Assembly (NCBI RefSeq): GCF_014197145.1
Contig: NZ_JACIEZ010000003.1
Coordinates: 248,001-312,000 of the forward strand
Length of the DNA: 64,000 nt
Source of the DNA: Gellertiella hungarica
GTDB lineage: Bacteria; Pseudomonadota; Alphaproteobacteria; Rhizobiales; Rhizobiaceae
Direction: 5' to 3'
Below the pieces are notes generated by a model. That model was given only the letters and a program-made list of their open reading frames with translations, did no database searches and had not been told where the DNA came from. Shown here one piece after another: positions 24,641-34,365 of the stretch. The position numbers and the translations under genes were made by a program. The stretch's first letter is position 1. The number at the start of each line of letters is the position of its first letter.

Positions 24641-27600
24641 CTAGCCGTTCACAAGGCCTGCAAGCTGGGTCATGACGACGGCCGCGCCGGAAAGACGCTT
24701 TTCCGGCGTCGGCAGGTCGCGGGACAGGAAGATCGAGTGATCCGGCCGGATCTTGGCCATCGATCCCTGCTTGCCGATATAGCCGACGAGCGCCGCCGGA
24801 TTCGGGAATTCCTTGTTGCGGAACTGGATGACGACGCCCTTCGGCCCGGCTTCCAGCTTTTCCACATTCGCGGTGCGGCAGAGCGACTTGATGTAGACCA
24901 CCTTCAGCAGGTGCTGAACCTCGATCGGCAGCGGACCGAAACGGTCGATCATTTCCGCCCCGAAACCATCGATTTCCTTGAGATCGCTGATTTCGCCCAG
25001 GCGACGGTAGAGGCCCATGCGCAGATGGAGGTCCGGCACGTAATCCTCGGGAATCATGACGGTCGCGCCAACGGAAATCTGCGGCGACCAGCCGCTGTCC
25101 TGCACGTCCTCGTCACCCTTGACCTCGGCTACCGCCTCTTCCAGCATCTGCTGGTAGAGCTCGAAGCCAACTTCCTTGATATGACCGGACTGCTCCTCGC
25201 CCAGCAGATTGCCCGCCCCGCGGATGTCGAGGTCGTGGCTCGCAAGTTGGAACCCGGCGCCCAGCGTATCGAGCGACTGAAGAACCTTGAGGCGCCTTTC
25301 GGCGGTTGCCGTCAGCACCTTGTTGACCGGCAGCGTGAAAAGCGCGAAGGCACGGATCTTCGAGCGGCCCACACGCCCGCGCAGCTGGTAAAGCTGGGCC
25401 AGGCCGAACATGTCCGCCCGGTGCACGATCAGCGTATTGGCGGTCGGAACGTCCAGACCGGATTCGACGATGGTCGTCGAGAGCAGCACGTCGTAACGCC
25501 CGTCATAGAAGGCGTTCATCACGTCTTCGAGTTCGCCCGCCGGCATCTGGCCGTGAGCGACCGCCACCTTCAGTTCCGGCACGTCGGATTGCAGGAAAGC
25601 CTGGATATCCTCGAGATCGGCAAGCCGGGGGCAGACATAGAAGCTCTGCCCGCCGCGGTAGTGCTCGCGCATCAGCGTCTCGCGGATGACGAGTGGATCG
25701 AAGGGCGAGATAAAGGTTCGCACCGCCATGCGGTCCACGGGCGGCGTGGTGATCAGCGAAAGTTCGCGAACACCTGTCATCGCAAGCTGCAACGTGCGGG
25801 GGATCGGCGTTGCCGAAAGCGTCAGCACATGCACGTCGCTCTTCAGCTCCTTCAGCCGCTCCTTGTGCTTCACACCGAAATGCTGCTCCTCGTCGATGAT
25901 CAGGAGACCGAGATTGGCGAACTGGATGCCCGAGCCCAGCAGTGCGTGGGTGCCGACGACAATATCGACCTTGCCTTCGGCCAGGTCCTTCTTGGTTTGT
26001 GCAAGCTCCTTGGCGGTGACCAGCCGCGACGCCTGCGCCACCCGGATGGGCAGGCCGCGGAAGCGCTGGAAGAACGTCTTGAAGTGCTGGCGGGCCAGAA
26101 GCGTGGTTGGCACCACGACGGCCACCTGCACCCCGTTCATCGCCGCCAGGAAGGCCGCGCGCAGCGCCACTTCCGTCTTGCCGAAGCCGACGTCGCCGCA
26201 CACCAGGCGGTCCATCGGGCGTCCGAGCGTCAGGTCGTCGCGTACCGATTCGATGGCGTTGAGCTGGTCTTCGGTCTCGTCATAGGGGAAGCGGGCGGCG
26301 AATTCGTCGTAAAGGCCGTCGGGAGCGGCTAGAACCGGGGCCTTGCGCACCATGCGGGCGGCCGCAACGGCGATCAGCTGGCCGGCCATGTCGAGCAGGC
26401 GCTTCTTGAGCTTGGCCTTGCGCATCTGCCAGGCGCCACCGCCCAGCTTGTCCAGCACCGCCTCGTTTCCTTCGGAACCGTAGCGTGACAGGAGGTCGAT
26501 GTTTTCGACGGGCAGGAAGAGCTTGGCTTCGTCGGCATAGACCAGTTCGAGGCAGGCATGCGGAGCGCCGGCGGCCTCGATGGTTCTGAGGCCGATGAAC
26601 TTGCCGATGCCGTGCTGCGCGTGCACGACGAGCGAGCCCTCGTCCAGACCGGCGACCTCAGCGATGAAATCCGCTCCGCGCTTGCGGCGTTTGGAGCGGC
26701 GCACCATGCGGTCGCCCAGAATGTCCTGCTCGCCAATGATCGAAAGGTCACCCGTCTCGAAGCCGCCCTCGAGGCTGAGGACGGCGGACGCCGCCTCCCC
26801 CTTGGCCAGCCGATCGAGATCGGAGAGCGACTTCACGGGCTTGATCTTCTCCAGACCATGCTCGTTCAGAACCTGCAGCAGTCGATCGAGCGAACCTTCC
26901 GTCCAGCCCGTTATCAGGACCTTTCGACCCTTGGCGCGGCGCTCTGCAATGTGCTTCACCGCCAGATCGAAGACGTTGGCCCGCTCTCCGTCGGCATTCT
27001 CGGCCTGTGCCTTTGCCCAGCGCGGACCGGTGCTCGCATCGACGGAAATGACCCGCCGCCCGCTGGCATCCATCTCGTTGAAAGGCGACAGGCGGATCGC
27101 CGACAGGCTCTCCAGTACCGCGTTGAAGTCATTCGGCGATAGATAGAGCTCCCCGGGCGAAACCGGCTTGTAGGGCGCGCCCTGCGCCATTTGCCCCTTC
27201 TTCTGGTGTTCGCCCGACTGGCGCCGCGCCTCGAAGTAGTCATGAACGAGGTTAGAACGCTCCTCCGCCGACTCACGCAGCGTATGATCCGTCACGATGC
27301 GGAAGCCGGGAAGATAATCGAAGACCGTCTCGAGCTTCTCATAGAAGAGCGGCAGCCAGTGTTCGAGACCCGCATATCGCCGTCCCTCGGAAACAGCGGC
27401 ATAGAGCGCGTCGTCGCGGGTCGCTGCGCCGAACATCGAAAGATAGCGCGTGCGGAACCGGGAAATCGTGTCCGGCGTCAGCGACACTTCGCTCATGGGG
27501 TTGAGGTCCAGCGAGCGTGCCTGCCCCGTCGTGCGCTGGCTGGCCGGATCGAAGGTTCGGATGCTCTCCAGCGTGTCGCCGAAGAAATCGAGGCGAACGG

Positions 27601-28147
27601 GCTCTTCCTGCCCCGGAACGAAGACGTCGAGAATGCCGCCGCGAACAGCATATTCCCCGACCTCCCGCACGGTCGGCACGCGATCGAAACCGTTGCGCTC
27701 CAGGCGGGCGGCGATGTCGTCCATCTTCAGCTGATTGCCGGGACGGGCGGAAAAGGCGAGGCTTTCGATTACGTCTCGTGGCGCCACCTTCTGCAGCATC
27801 GCGTTGGCAGTCGTCAGCACGATCGCGGGATGCGGCTTCTTCGCATGGGCGATGAGGCCAGAAAGGGCAGCAAGCCGCCTGGCGGAGTTGTCGGCGCTCG
27901 GCGAGACGCGGTCATAGGGAAGGCAGTCCCAGGAAGGCAGCGTCAGGACAGGGATATCCGGCGCGATGAAACCGAGCATCTGCTCGAAATCCGCAAGACG
28001 TTGTCCGTCGGACATGATGAACGCAACGGGCGCGCCCGTGCGGGCAAGCTCCGCCAGGATCAGCGGCTCCATGCCCGCAGGCACGTTGGCAACGGTAACG
28101 GGCCCGCCGGCATTGGCGACCTTGCGCGCATCAAATCCTGAGGTCAT
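24641..28147 (-). CDS. mfd: transcription-repair coupling factor
   Basis: 1168 residues, full length. Mfd displaces stalled RNA polymerase and recruits UvrA. The order is: UvrB-like N-terminal module (about 1-350), RNA-polymerase-interacting domain near 490-560 (GSLVVHAQHGIGKFIGLRTI), RecG-like SF2 motor with Walker A GDVGFGKTEVALRAA near 650 and DEEQHFG near 750, the TRG/R-loop region, and the C-terminal D7 domain (YVPDLHLRMGLYRRLGEI). It starts 6 bp after sdhE on the same strand, so the two are co-transcribed. No LexA box was seen upstream. Confidence 0.97.
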   Translation of the reverse strand: MTSGFDARKVANAGGPVTVANVPAGMEPLILAELARTGAPVAFIMSDGQRLADFEQMLGFIAPDIPVLTLPSWDCLPYDRVSPSADNSARRLAALSGLIAHAKKPHPAIVLTTANAMLQKVAPRDVIESLAFSARPGNQLKMDDIAARLERNGFDRVPTVREVGEYAVRGGILDVFVPGQEEPVRLDFFGDTLESIRTFDPASQRTTGQARSLDLNPMSEVSLTPDTISRFRTRYLSMFGAATRDDALYAAVSEGRRYAGLEHWLPLFYEKLETVFDYLPGFRIVTDHTLRESAEERSNLVHDYFEARRQSGEHQKKGQMAQGAPYKPVSPGELYLSPNDFNAVLESLSAIRLSPFNEMDASGRRVISVDASTGPRWAKAQAENADGERANVFDLAVKHIAERRAKGRKVLITGWTEGSLDRLLQVLNEHGLEKIKPVKSLSDLDRLAKGEAASAVLSLEGGFETGDLSIIGEQDILGDRMVRRSKRRKRGADFIAEVAGLDEGSLVVHAQHGIGKFIGLRTIEAAGAPHACLELVYADEAKLFLPVENIDLLSRYGSEGNEAVLDKLGGGAWQMRKAKLKKRLLDMAGQLIAVAAARMVRKAPVLAAPDGLYDEFAARFPYDETEDQLNAIESVRDDLTLGRPMDRLVCGDVGFGKTEVALRAAFLAAMNGVQVAVVVPTTLLARQHFKTFFQRFRGLPIRVAQASRLVTAKELAQTKKDLAEGKVDIVVGTHALLGSGIQFANLGLLIIDEEQHFGVKHKERLKELKSDVHVLTLSATPIPRTLQLAMTGVRELSLITTPPVDRMAVRTFISPFDPLVIRETLMREHYRGGQSFYVCPRLADLEDIQAFLQSDVPELKVAVAHGQMPAGELEDVMNAFYDGRYDVLLSTTIVESGLDVPTANTLIVHRADMFGLAQLYQLRGRVGRSKIRAFALFTLPVNKVLTATAERRLKVLQSLDTLGAGFQLASHDLDIRGAGNLLGEEQSGHIKEVGFELYQQMLEEAVAEVKGDEDVQDSGWSPQISVGATVMIPEDYVPDLHLRMGLYRRLGEISDLKEIDGFGAEMIDRFGPLPIEVQHLLKVVYIKSLCRTANVEKLEAGPKGVVIQFRNKEFPNPAALVGYIGKQGSMAKIRPDHSIFLSRDLPTPEKRLSGAAVVMTQLAGLVNG

Positions 28148-28153
28148 GCGGTA

Positions 28154-28477
28154 TCAGTTTCCCGATTTTTCGTTCAGTCCGCCGGCGGTCACCGGGTCGA
28201 AGTCCGGACTATAGCTCGCGATGCGGCGGAAAAGTTCCGTCTGATGGCGCTCGGGTGTCTCGGCAGCGCCAGTCACCCACTTCAGGAGATCGTGATCGTC
28301 CTCTGCCATGATGATCTCCAGCGCATCGAGCTCTGCCTCGGAGAGGGAGCCAATCTCGGCCTCTGCGAACTGCCCGAGGACCAGGTCCATCTCCCGGATG
28401 CCGCGATGCCAGCAACGATACAGGATGCGGCGCCGGCGTGGGTCGAGATCGGCACTCGTGCGGCTCAGTCCAGTCAT
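28154..28477 (-). CDS. sdhE: succinate dehydrogenase assembly factor SdhE (FAD assembly factor)
   Basis: 107 residues, five-helix family length with a short extension. The hallmark RGxxE motif is present as HRGIREMDLVLGQF (residues about 24-37), and the acidic EDDHDLLKWVTG segment follows. SdhE promotes covalent flavinylation of SdhA. It lies immediately upstream of mfd (6 bp) on the minus strand and divergent from recG with 96 bp between, an arrangement typical of rhizobia. Confidence 0.92.
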   Translation of the reverse strand: MTGLSRTSADLDPRRRRILYRCWHRGIREMDLVLGQFAEAEIGSLSEAELDALEIIMAEDDHDLLKWVTGAAETPERHQTELFRRIASYSPDFDPVTAGGLNEKSGN

Positions 28478-28573
28478 GTCTCACACCCCTTGCTGTGAAA
28501 GCGCCTCTATACAGGCTGCCGCCCGCTTTGTCAGCCTTGCCAAGGTCGCATTTCCCGTAGCATTTACTGCATC

Positions 28574-30679
28574 ATGCGTCCGCAATTGCTCGATCCCCTG
28601 TTTGCTTCCGTCACGACACTTCCGGGCGTCGGGCCGAAGCTTGCCGCCCTCATTGCCAAACTCCTCGGCAAGGAAGAAGCCGACGACTGCCGGGTGGTGG
28701 ATCTGGTCTTTCATGCCCCCTCGTCGATCATCGACCGACGAAACCAGCCGGGCATTGCGCTGGCGCCGCAGGGCGTGGTGGTGACCATCACCGCCCGGGT
28801 CGACCGCCATCAGCCGCCGCCTCGCGGCAAGTCCAATGTTCCCTATCGCGTGTTTCTGCACGACGATACGGGCGAGTTGTCGCTGGTGTTCTTCAAGGGC
28901 AATGCGCAGTGGCTGGAAAAGGCTCTGCCGCTCGATGAAACCGTGGTCGTTTCAGGCAAGGTCGACTGGTTCAACGGGCGGCCCAGCATGGTGCACCCCG
29001 ATTACATCGTGCGGGAGGCGGCGGCCGAGGAAATGCCGCTGGTGGAGCCCATCTATCCGCTCACGGCCGGCCTGTCGCTCAAGGTTCTGCGCCGCGCCGT
29101 TTCAGAAGCCGTGGCGCGGGTGCCGGAGACGCCGGAGTGGATCGATGGCGAATATGCCCGGCGGCAGGGTTTTCCCGATCTGCGCCAGGCGTTTCTCGAC
29201 CTTCATTCCCCCCGTGACGGCGCCGATCTCGATCCTCAGGCGCCGCACAGGCGCCGCCTTGCCTACGACGAGTTCCTCGCCGGTCAGCTTTCGCTGTCGC
29301 TCGTCCGCCAGCGTCTCCGCCGGGTGCCGGGGGTTCCGGTAAAGCCGACGGGCAGGATAACGGATGCGATCCTGGCGGCCCTGCCCTTCCGTCCGACCGG
29401 AAGCCAGACGCGGGCGGTCGAAGACATCCTGAAGGACATGGCAAGCGAGCAGAGGATGCTGCGCCTGCTGCAGGGCGACGTGGGTTCCGGCAAGACGCTC
29501 GTCGCGCTGCTTTCCATGGCCGCGGCCGTGGAAGCGGGCGGACAGGCCGTGCTTATGGCGCCAACAGAAATCCTGGCAAGGCAGCACCATGCGACGATCT
29601 CGAAGATGGCGGCCCCCGCCGACCTGCGGGTCGAGGTGCTCACGGGTCGCACGAAAGGCAAGGAGCGGGAAGCCATCCTTGAAAGGATCGCCTCCGGCGA
29701 AGCACAGATCATCATCGGCACCCATGCCCTTTTCCAGGATCAGGTGAGCTACCGGAACCTGCTGATGGCGGTGGTGGACGAACAGCACCGCTTCGGCGTG
29801 CACCAGCGTCTGCGCCTCACCTCCAAGGGCATTTCACCGCACATGCTGGTCATGACGGCGACGCCCATTCCGCGAACGCTGGTTCTGGCGGCTTTCGGCG
29901 ATATGGACGTCTCCAAACTTACCGAGAAACCCGCGGGGCGAAAGCCGATCCAGACGATCACGGTTCCGAGCGAGCGGACGGGCGAGATCATCGACCGGCT
30001 CCGCGCCGCCCTCGCCGAAGGCAAGAAGGCATACTGGATCTGCCCGCTCGTCGAGGAGTCGGACGTCGTGGAGCTGATGTCTGCGGAGGAACGGTTCGCC
30101 GTTCTCCAGTCTGAGCTACACGCGCCCATAGGCCTCGTCCATGGCCGGATGACGGGGCCAGAAAAGGACGCTGTCATGCAGGCCTTCAAGGCGGGCGAGA
30201 CGCGCCTTCTCGTCGCCACCACCGTGGTGGAAGTGGGCGTCGACGTGCCGGATGCAACCATCATGGTGATAGAACATGCGGAGCGTTTCGGCCTGGCGCA
30301 GTTGCACCAGCTGCGCGGGCGCGTGGGCCGTGGCGACGAGGCATCCACCTGCATCCTGCTCTACAAGGGACCGCTCGGGGAAACCGGAAAGGCGCGCCTG
30401 TCAATCCTGCGGGACACGGAGGACGGTTTCCTGATCGCCGAGGAAGACCTTAAGCTGCGTGGCGAAGGAGAGCTTCTGGGCACCCGTCAATCCGGTACGC
30501 CGGGCTTCCGTATCGCCAGCCTCGAGGCCCATGCGGATCTGCTCGAGGTCGCGAGAAAGGATGCCGCCTACGTGATCGAGAAGGATCCGGAGCTGCTTTC
30601 GCCGCGTGGAGAATCGTTGAGGACGCTGCTTTACCTGCACCGGCGCGACGAGGCGATCCGTTTTCTACGAGCCGGTTGA
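28574..30679 (+). CDS. recG: ATP-dependent DNA helicase RecG
   Basis: 701 residues. The branch-migrating helicase that remodels stalled forks and Holliday junctions. The N-terminal wedge/OB domain spans about 1-250; the SF2 motor carries Walker A LQGDVGSGKTLVALL near 300, DEQHRFG (motif II) near 400, TATPIPRTL (motif III) and the C-terminal LHQLRGRVGRG (motif VI). The start MRPQLLDPLFASVTTLPGVG is the usual one. The 3' end overlaps the convergent DUF502 gene by 15 bp with no terminator between them. Confidence 0.96.
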   Translation: MRPQLLDPLFASVTTLPGVGPKLAALIAKLLGKEEADDCRVVDLVFHAPSSIIDRRNQPGIALAPQGVVVTITARVDRHQPPPRGKSNVPYRVFLHDDTGELSLVFFKGNAQWLEKALPLDETVVVSGKVDWFNGRPSMVHPDYIVREAAAEEMPLVEPIYPLTAGLSLKVLRRAVSEAVARVPETPEWIDGEYARRQGFPDLRQAFLDLHSPRDGADLDPQAPHRRRLAYDEFLAGQLSLSLVRQRLRRVPGVPVKPTGRITDAILAALPFRPTGSQTRAVEDILKDMASEQRMLRLLQGDVGSGKTLVALLSMAAAVEAGGQAVLMAPTEILARQHHATISKMAAPADLRVEVLTGRTKGKEREAILERIASGEAQIIIGTHALFQDQVSYRNLLMAVVDEQHRFGVHQRLRLTSKGISPHMLVMTATPIPRTLVLAAFGDMDVSKLTEKPAGRKPIQTITVPSERTGEIIDRLRAALAEGKKAYWICPLVEESDVVELMSAEERFAVLQSELHAPIGLVHGRMTGPEKDAVMQAFKAGETRLLVATTVVEVGVDVPDATIMVIEHAERFGLAQLHQLRGRVGRGDEASTCILLYKGPLGETGKARLSILRDTEDGFLIAEEDLKLRGEGELLGTRQSGTPGFRIASLEAHADLLEVARKDAAYVIEKDPELLSPRGESLRTLLYLHRRDEAIRFLRAG

Positions 30680-31363
30680 CCCTGCAGGCGCCGGCTCTTC
30701 CGCCGCCTTCGCCAGCTTCGGCTTGTAATCCGGCGTAATCAGGCCGGCCGAGAGCAGCACCTTTGCCGCATCCTCCGGGCTCATGTCCAGCATCACGATC
30801 TTGCGCTTCGGCACGTAGATCAGGAAACCGGCGGTGGGAATCGGCGTCGGCGGCAGGAACACCGCCACCACTTCTTCGCCGAGTTCGTTGAACCGAACTG
30901 CCAGCTCGCCCTTCGGTTCACCGGAAATGAACACCAGCGACCAGAGCCCCGGGCTTGGATATTCGATCAGCCCCACCTTCTTGAAGGAGGTCGACTGCTC
31001 CTTGAGCACGGACTCGAAGATCTGTTTCACGCCCCGGTAGATGGAGCTGACAAGCGGCATGCGGTGCACGAGACGCTCGCCATATTCCACGACCGTACGC
31101 CCGATCAGGTTCTTGCCGAGCAGGCCGACAACGGTGATCAGTACGACCGCGATGAGCAGACCGAAACCCGGAATGGCAAATTTGAGATAGCTTTCGGGAT
31201 TATAGCGGACAGGAATATACGGCTTCACCCAGCTGTCTGCCCAGTGAATGAAGGTCCAGGTGAGCCAGATGGTGATGGCCATCGGCGCACAGATGATCAA
31301 CCCGGTGAGAAAATTGTTCCGAAGCCGAGTTGTGAAGCTTTCGCGCTGAATTGAAGGCTCCAT
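30665..31363 (-). CDS. DUF502 domain-containing membrane protein
   Basis: 232 residues. Two transmembrane helices (LTGLIICAPMAITIWLTWTF and FGLLIAVVLITVVGLLG) precede the conserved GRTVVEYGERLVHRMPLVSSIYRGVKQIFE block and the VGLIEYPSPGLWSLVFIS and VFLPPTPIPTAGFLIYVPK segments that define DUF502. The family function is unknown. I chose the ATG at 31363 because AGGAGA lies ten bases before it; a further upstream start adds an unconserved stretch. It overlaps recG tail to tail by 15 bp, an arrangement common in rhizobia. Confidence 0.88.
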   Translation of the reverse strand: MEPSIQRESFTTRLRNNFLTGLIICAPMAITIWLTWTFIHWADSWVKPYIPVRYNPESYLKFAIPGFGLLIAVVLITVVGLLGKNLIGRTVVEYGERLVHRMPLVSSIYRGVKQIFESVLKEQSTSFKKVGLIEYPSPGLWSLVFISGEPKGELAVRFNELGEEVVAVFLPPTPIPTAGFLIYVPKRKIVMLDMSPEDAAKVLLSAGLITPDYKPKLAKAAEEPAPAGSTGS

Positions 31364-31470
31364 CGGAAGGAAACTCTCCTCATCCGGTGGTTTGAGAAAT
31401 CGCGCGGACAATGCCGGATTGGAGCGAGACATGCAAGGGAGCAATTACGTCTGCTTCCCTGCGCATCGGC

Positions 31471-32322
31471 TTAAAGGACGAAGTCGCTCGCCGAGAGTGC
31501 CGAAACGTTCTTCAGGAGAATGGAGAAATCGGCGCCGGATATGCCGTCTGTGTCGCCATAAACGATGACATCCGCGCCTGATTTCACGTACCAGATGTCG
31601 TAGCCATGCTTCACGTTCGCGGCGTGGAAGGCAAAGCTCTGGTCTCCGCTCAGCTTTGCATTGGCGTCCATGCCTGCCAGATGGATCTTGTCGACCCCTC
31701 GCTTGAAGTCGAGGATCATGTCCCGGCTCGGCACCGCAATCCTGGATTCGTCAGGTCGCCCGAAGACGAAATAGTCTGTGCCACCGCCTCCATGCAGTGT
31801 ATCTGCGCCCAGTCCGCCATAGAGGCGATCCACGCCGGTATCGCCTGCAAGGAAATCATCCCCGCCCCCGCCGTTCATGGTATCATTACCGGCGAAGCCG
31901 CAGAAGAAATCGTCGCCGCTGGAAAGCTGGATCGAGTCATTGCCGGCAAAGATCGCCTTGAACACGACCCCATCATCGGCGGTGGAGGCAGAAAGCGCTG
32001 CCGCGGTCAGTTTTGTCACATCGAGGACAGCATGGTCGATAATCCAAGAGGGCCTGAAACTCGGCTTGCTTCCGCCGTTATAGATCCCTGCCGAAAGAAC
32101 TGAGGCGGTACCGAACACATATCCCATCGCATTGATGTGGAGACCGCTCCCGGAGATCACATAGTCAGGTGCTGTCGGATTCGAATACACATAGGAGAAG
32201 GCGTACCGGGTGTCTCCCACATCCAGATTACGCGCAGTGCTCACCGAGGCCACGTTCGCGAACATGTCGCGAAGATTGAAATCCATGTAATTGAAAGCAT
32301 ATTTGGCGGAAAAGTTTACCAT
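31471..32322 (-). CDS. RTX-type calcium-binding secreted protein
   Basis: 283 residues. A central block (about residues 125-185) contains glycine/aspartate nonapeptides (SGDDFFCGFAGNDTMNGG, GGDDFLAGDTGVDRLYGG, LGADTLHGGGGTDYFVFG), the GGxGxDxUx parallel beta-roll that binds Ca2+ in type I secreted proteins. The N-terminal 120 residues are aromatic-rich and unrecognised; there is no Sec signal, and the end (ALSASDFVL) looks like a type I secretion tail. Secretion would need an ABC exporter, which is not in the window. Codon use is visibly less GC-rich than its neighbours. It lies between DUF502 and glmS, a position usually without such a gene. Enzymatic activity is not apparent. Confidence 0.8.
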   Translation of the reverse strand: MVNFSAKYAFNYMDFNLRDMFANVASVSTARNLDVGDTRYAFSYVYSNPTAPDYVISGSGLHINAMGYVFGTASVLSAGIYNGGSKPSFRPSWIIDHAVLDVTKLTAAALSASTADDGVVFKAIFAGNDSIQLSSGDDFFCGFAGNDTMNGGGGDDFLAGDTGVDRLYGGLGADTLHGGGGTDYFVFGRPDESRIAVPSRDMILDFKRGVDKIHLAGMDANAKLSGDQSFAFHAANVKHGYDIWYVKSGADVIVYGDTDGISGADFSILLKNVSALSASDFVL

Positions 32323-32378
32323 TACTGCGCCCTCGTTGAGGCCGCAATCTTAAGACACAGGGCCATCAACCGTAAGGT

Positions 32379-32404
32379 GCCGGAATGGACTAGTCCATTC
32401 CGGC
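32379..32404. repeat. 26-bp perfect palindrome
   Basis: GCCGGAATGGACT followed directly by its exact reverse complement, centred on CTAG, in the 96-bp gap between the glmS stop (32419) and the RTX start (32322). There is no T-tract on either side, so it is not a standard terminator. Confidence 0.75.
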
Positions 32405-32418
32405 CCTGATGGGCGCAA

Positions 32419-34245
32419 TTACTCCACCGTCACGGACTTTGCCAGGTTGCGCGGCTGATCCACGTCCGTGCCCATGAAGACGGCGGTGTGGTAGGCGAGC
32501 AGCTGGATCGGAAGCGAGAAGACCATCGGCGCGATGAGTTCGTCAACTTCCGGAAGAACGATCGTTGCCATCGTCGGCAGGTTCGAGGCGGCGGCACCCT
32601 TTGCATCCGTAATGAAGATGATCTTGCCGCCGCGGGCTGCCACTTCCTGCATGTTGGAGACCGTCTTTTCGAAGAAGCGGTCATGCGGGGCAATGACGAT
32701 GACGGGCATGTTTTCGTCGATCAGCGCGATCGGCCCATGCTTCAGCTCGCCGGCTGCATAGCCTTCGGCGTGGATGTAGGAGATTTCCTTCAGCTTCAGC
32801 GCGCCTTCCATGGCGAGCGGGAAACTGGTGCCGCGGCCGATGTAAAGCACGTCCTTGACCTTGGAGAGATCGCGCGACAGCTGCTCGATCTGGCCCTGAA
32901 TGCTGTTCAGCACCGCGCTCATGATGCGCGGTACCTCGGTGAGGTGGCGGACGAGTTCCTTTTCCTCGGCTTCGGTGATCGTCCCGCGCGCGCGGCCTGC
33001 GGCAATCGCGAGCGACGCGAGAACGGTCAGCTGGCAGGTGAATGCCTTGGTCGAGGCAACCCCGATCTCCGGACCGGCGAGAATGGGGAATACCGCATCG
33101 GATTCCCGGGCGATCGTGGATTCCTTGACGTTGACGACGGCGCCGATCTTGAGGCCGTTTTCCTTGCAGTAGCGCAGCGAAGCCAGGGTATCTGCCGTTT
33201 CCCCCGACTGGGAGATGAAGAGCGCTGCCTGATCCGGCGAAAGCGGCATTTCGCGATAGCGGAATTCGGAGGCCACATCGATCTCGACGGGAAGGCGGGC
33301 ATAGCGCTCGAACCAGTATTTGCCGACAAGGCCGGCGAGATAGGCCGTGCCGCAGGCGGAAATGGCAAGGCGTGATACGCCGGTGAAATCGATAAGGCCG
33401 GTCTCGGCGTTGACGGTGTGGTTGGCAAAATCCACGTAGTGACCGAGGGCATGGGAAATGACCTCCGGCTGCTCGTAGATCTCCTTTTCCATGAAGTGGC
33501 GGTGATTGCCCTTGTCCACCAGGAAGGCGGAAGCCTGCGAGATCTGGCGCGGACGCTCGACCGGGTTCCCGGCGAAATCCATGATCTCGGCACCCTTGTG
33601 GGTGATGATGGCGCAGTCGCCATCATGCATGTAGGCAATCTGGTTGGTGAATGGCGACAGCGCGATCGCATCGGAGCCAAGGAAGGTTTCGCCCTTGCCG
33701 AAACCGATGGCCAGCGGCGGACCCGAACGGGCGCCGAGCAGCGTGTTCGGATCGTCCTGGAAGAGCACGACCAGCGCATAGGCACCGCGCACGCGGTTGA
33801 GCATCTTCAGCATCGCGTCGCGATGGGAAAGGCCCTCGCGGGTGTATTTGGCGAGAAGATGGGCAACCACCTCGGTATCGGTCTGCGAGGTGAAGACCGC
33901 GCCTTCGGCCTTCATCTCGTCTCGCAGTTCGGAGAAATTCTCGATGATGCCGTTGTGAACCACGGCCACGCCCTCGACGAAATGGGGGTGGGCATTGGTC
34001 TCGTTCGGTACACCATGGGTCGCCCAGCGGGTGTGGGCGATGCCGGTGGTTCCCGGAAGCGGCTCGTCCGCAAGCTTCTTCTGCAGGTTGAACAGCTTGC
34101 CTTCGGCGCGGCGACGTTCCAGCACGCCCTCGTTCACGGTCGCGACGCCCGCGGAATCGTAGCCACGATATTCGAGGCGGGTCAGGGCTTCCACAAGCCG
34201 GCCCGCAACCGGTTCAGTCCCGACGATTCCAACAATACCGCACAT
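32419..34245 (-). CDS. glmS: glutamine-fructose-6-phosphate aminotransferase (isomerizing)
   Basis: 608 residues. Makes glucosamine-6-phosphate from fructose-6-phosphate and glutamine, the first step of UDP-GlcNAc synthesis. The N-terminal Cys2 nucleophile is present (MCGIVGIVG), with the class II glutaminase domain to about residue 240 (THGVPNETNAHPH, HNGIIENF) and two SIS sugar-isomerase domains (SQSGETADTLASLRY; GRGTSFPLAMEGALKLKEIS), ending PRNLAKSVTVE. AACGGAGACC precedes the ATG. It follows glmU with 120 bp between, so the two hexosamine enzymes may be partly co-transcribed. Confidence 0.97.
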   Translation of the reverse strand: MCGIVGIVGTEPVAGRLVEALTRLEYRGYDSAGVATVNEGVLERRRAEGKLFNLQKKLADEPLPGTTGIAHTRWATHGVPNETNAHPHFVEGVAVVHNGIIENFSELRDEMKAEGAVFTSQTDTEVVAHLLAKYTREGLSHRDAMLKMLNRVRGAYALVVLFQDDPNTLLGARSGPPLAIGFGKGETFLGSDAIALSPFTNQIAYMHDGDCAIITHKGAEIMDFAGNPVERPRQISQASAFLVDKGNHRHFMEKEIYEQPEVISHALGHYVDFANHTVNAETGLIDFTGVSRLAISACGTAYLAGLVGKYWFERYARLPVEIDVASEFRYREMPLSPDQAALFISQSGETADTLASLRYCKENGLKIGAVVNVKESTIARESDAVFPILAGPEIGVASTKAFTCQLTVLASLAIAAGRARGTITEAEEKELVRHLTEVPRIMSAVLNSIQGQIEQLSRDLSKVKDVLYIGRGTSFPLAMEGALKLKEISYIHAEGYAAGELKHGPIALIDENMPVIVIAPHDRFFEKTVSNMQEVAARGGKIIFITDAKGAAASNLPTMATIVLPEVDELIAPMVFSLPIQLLAYHTAVFMGTDVDQPRNLAKSVTVE

Positions 34246-34365
34246 GAATAGGTCTCCGTTTTGCAGTGCATCAACCGCGCTTTACCTACCGAATTCTCAG
34301 CGTAACTCAACAAGCGCAGCGGTCACATTCGGTTTCGAAGCGTTACAACCCGTACTAGACGAACC

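Noticed and set aside
24506-26332. A 608-codon frame opposite mfd
   Set aside because: Antisense shadow; composition matches the complement of mfd codons.
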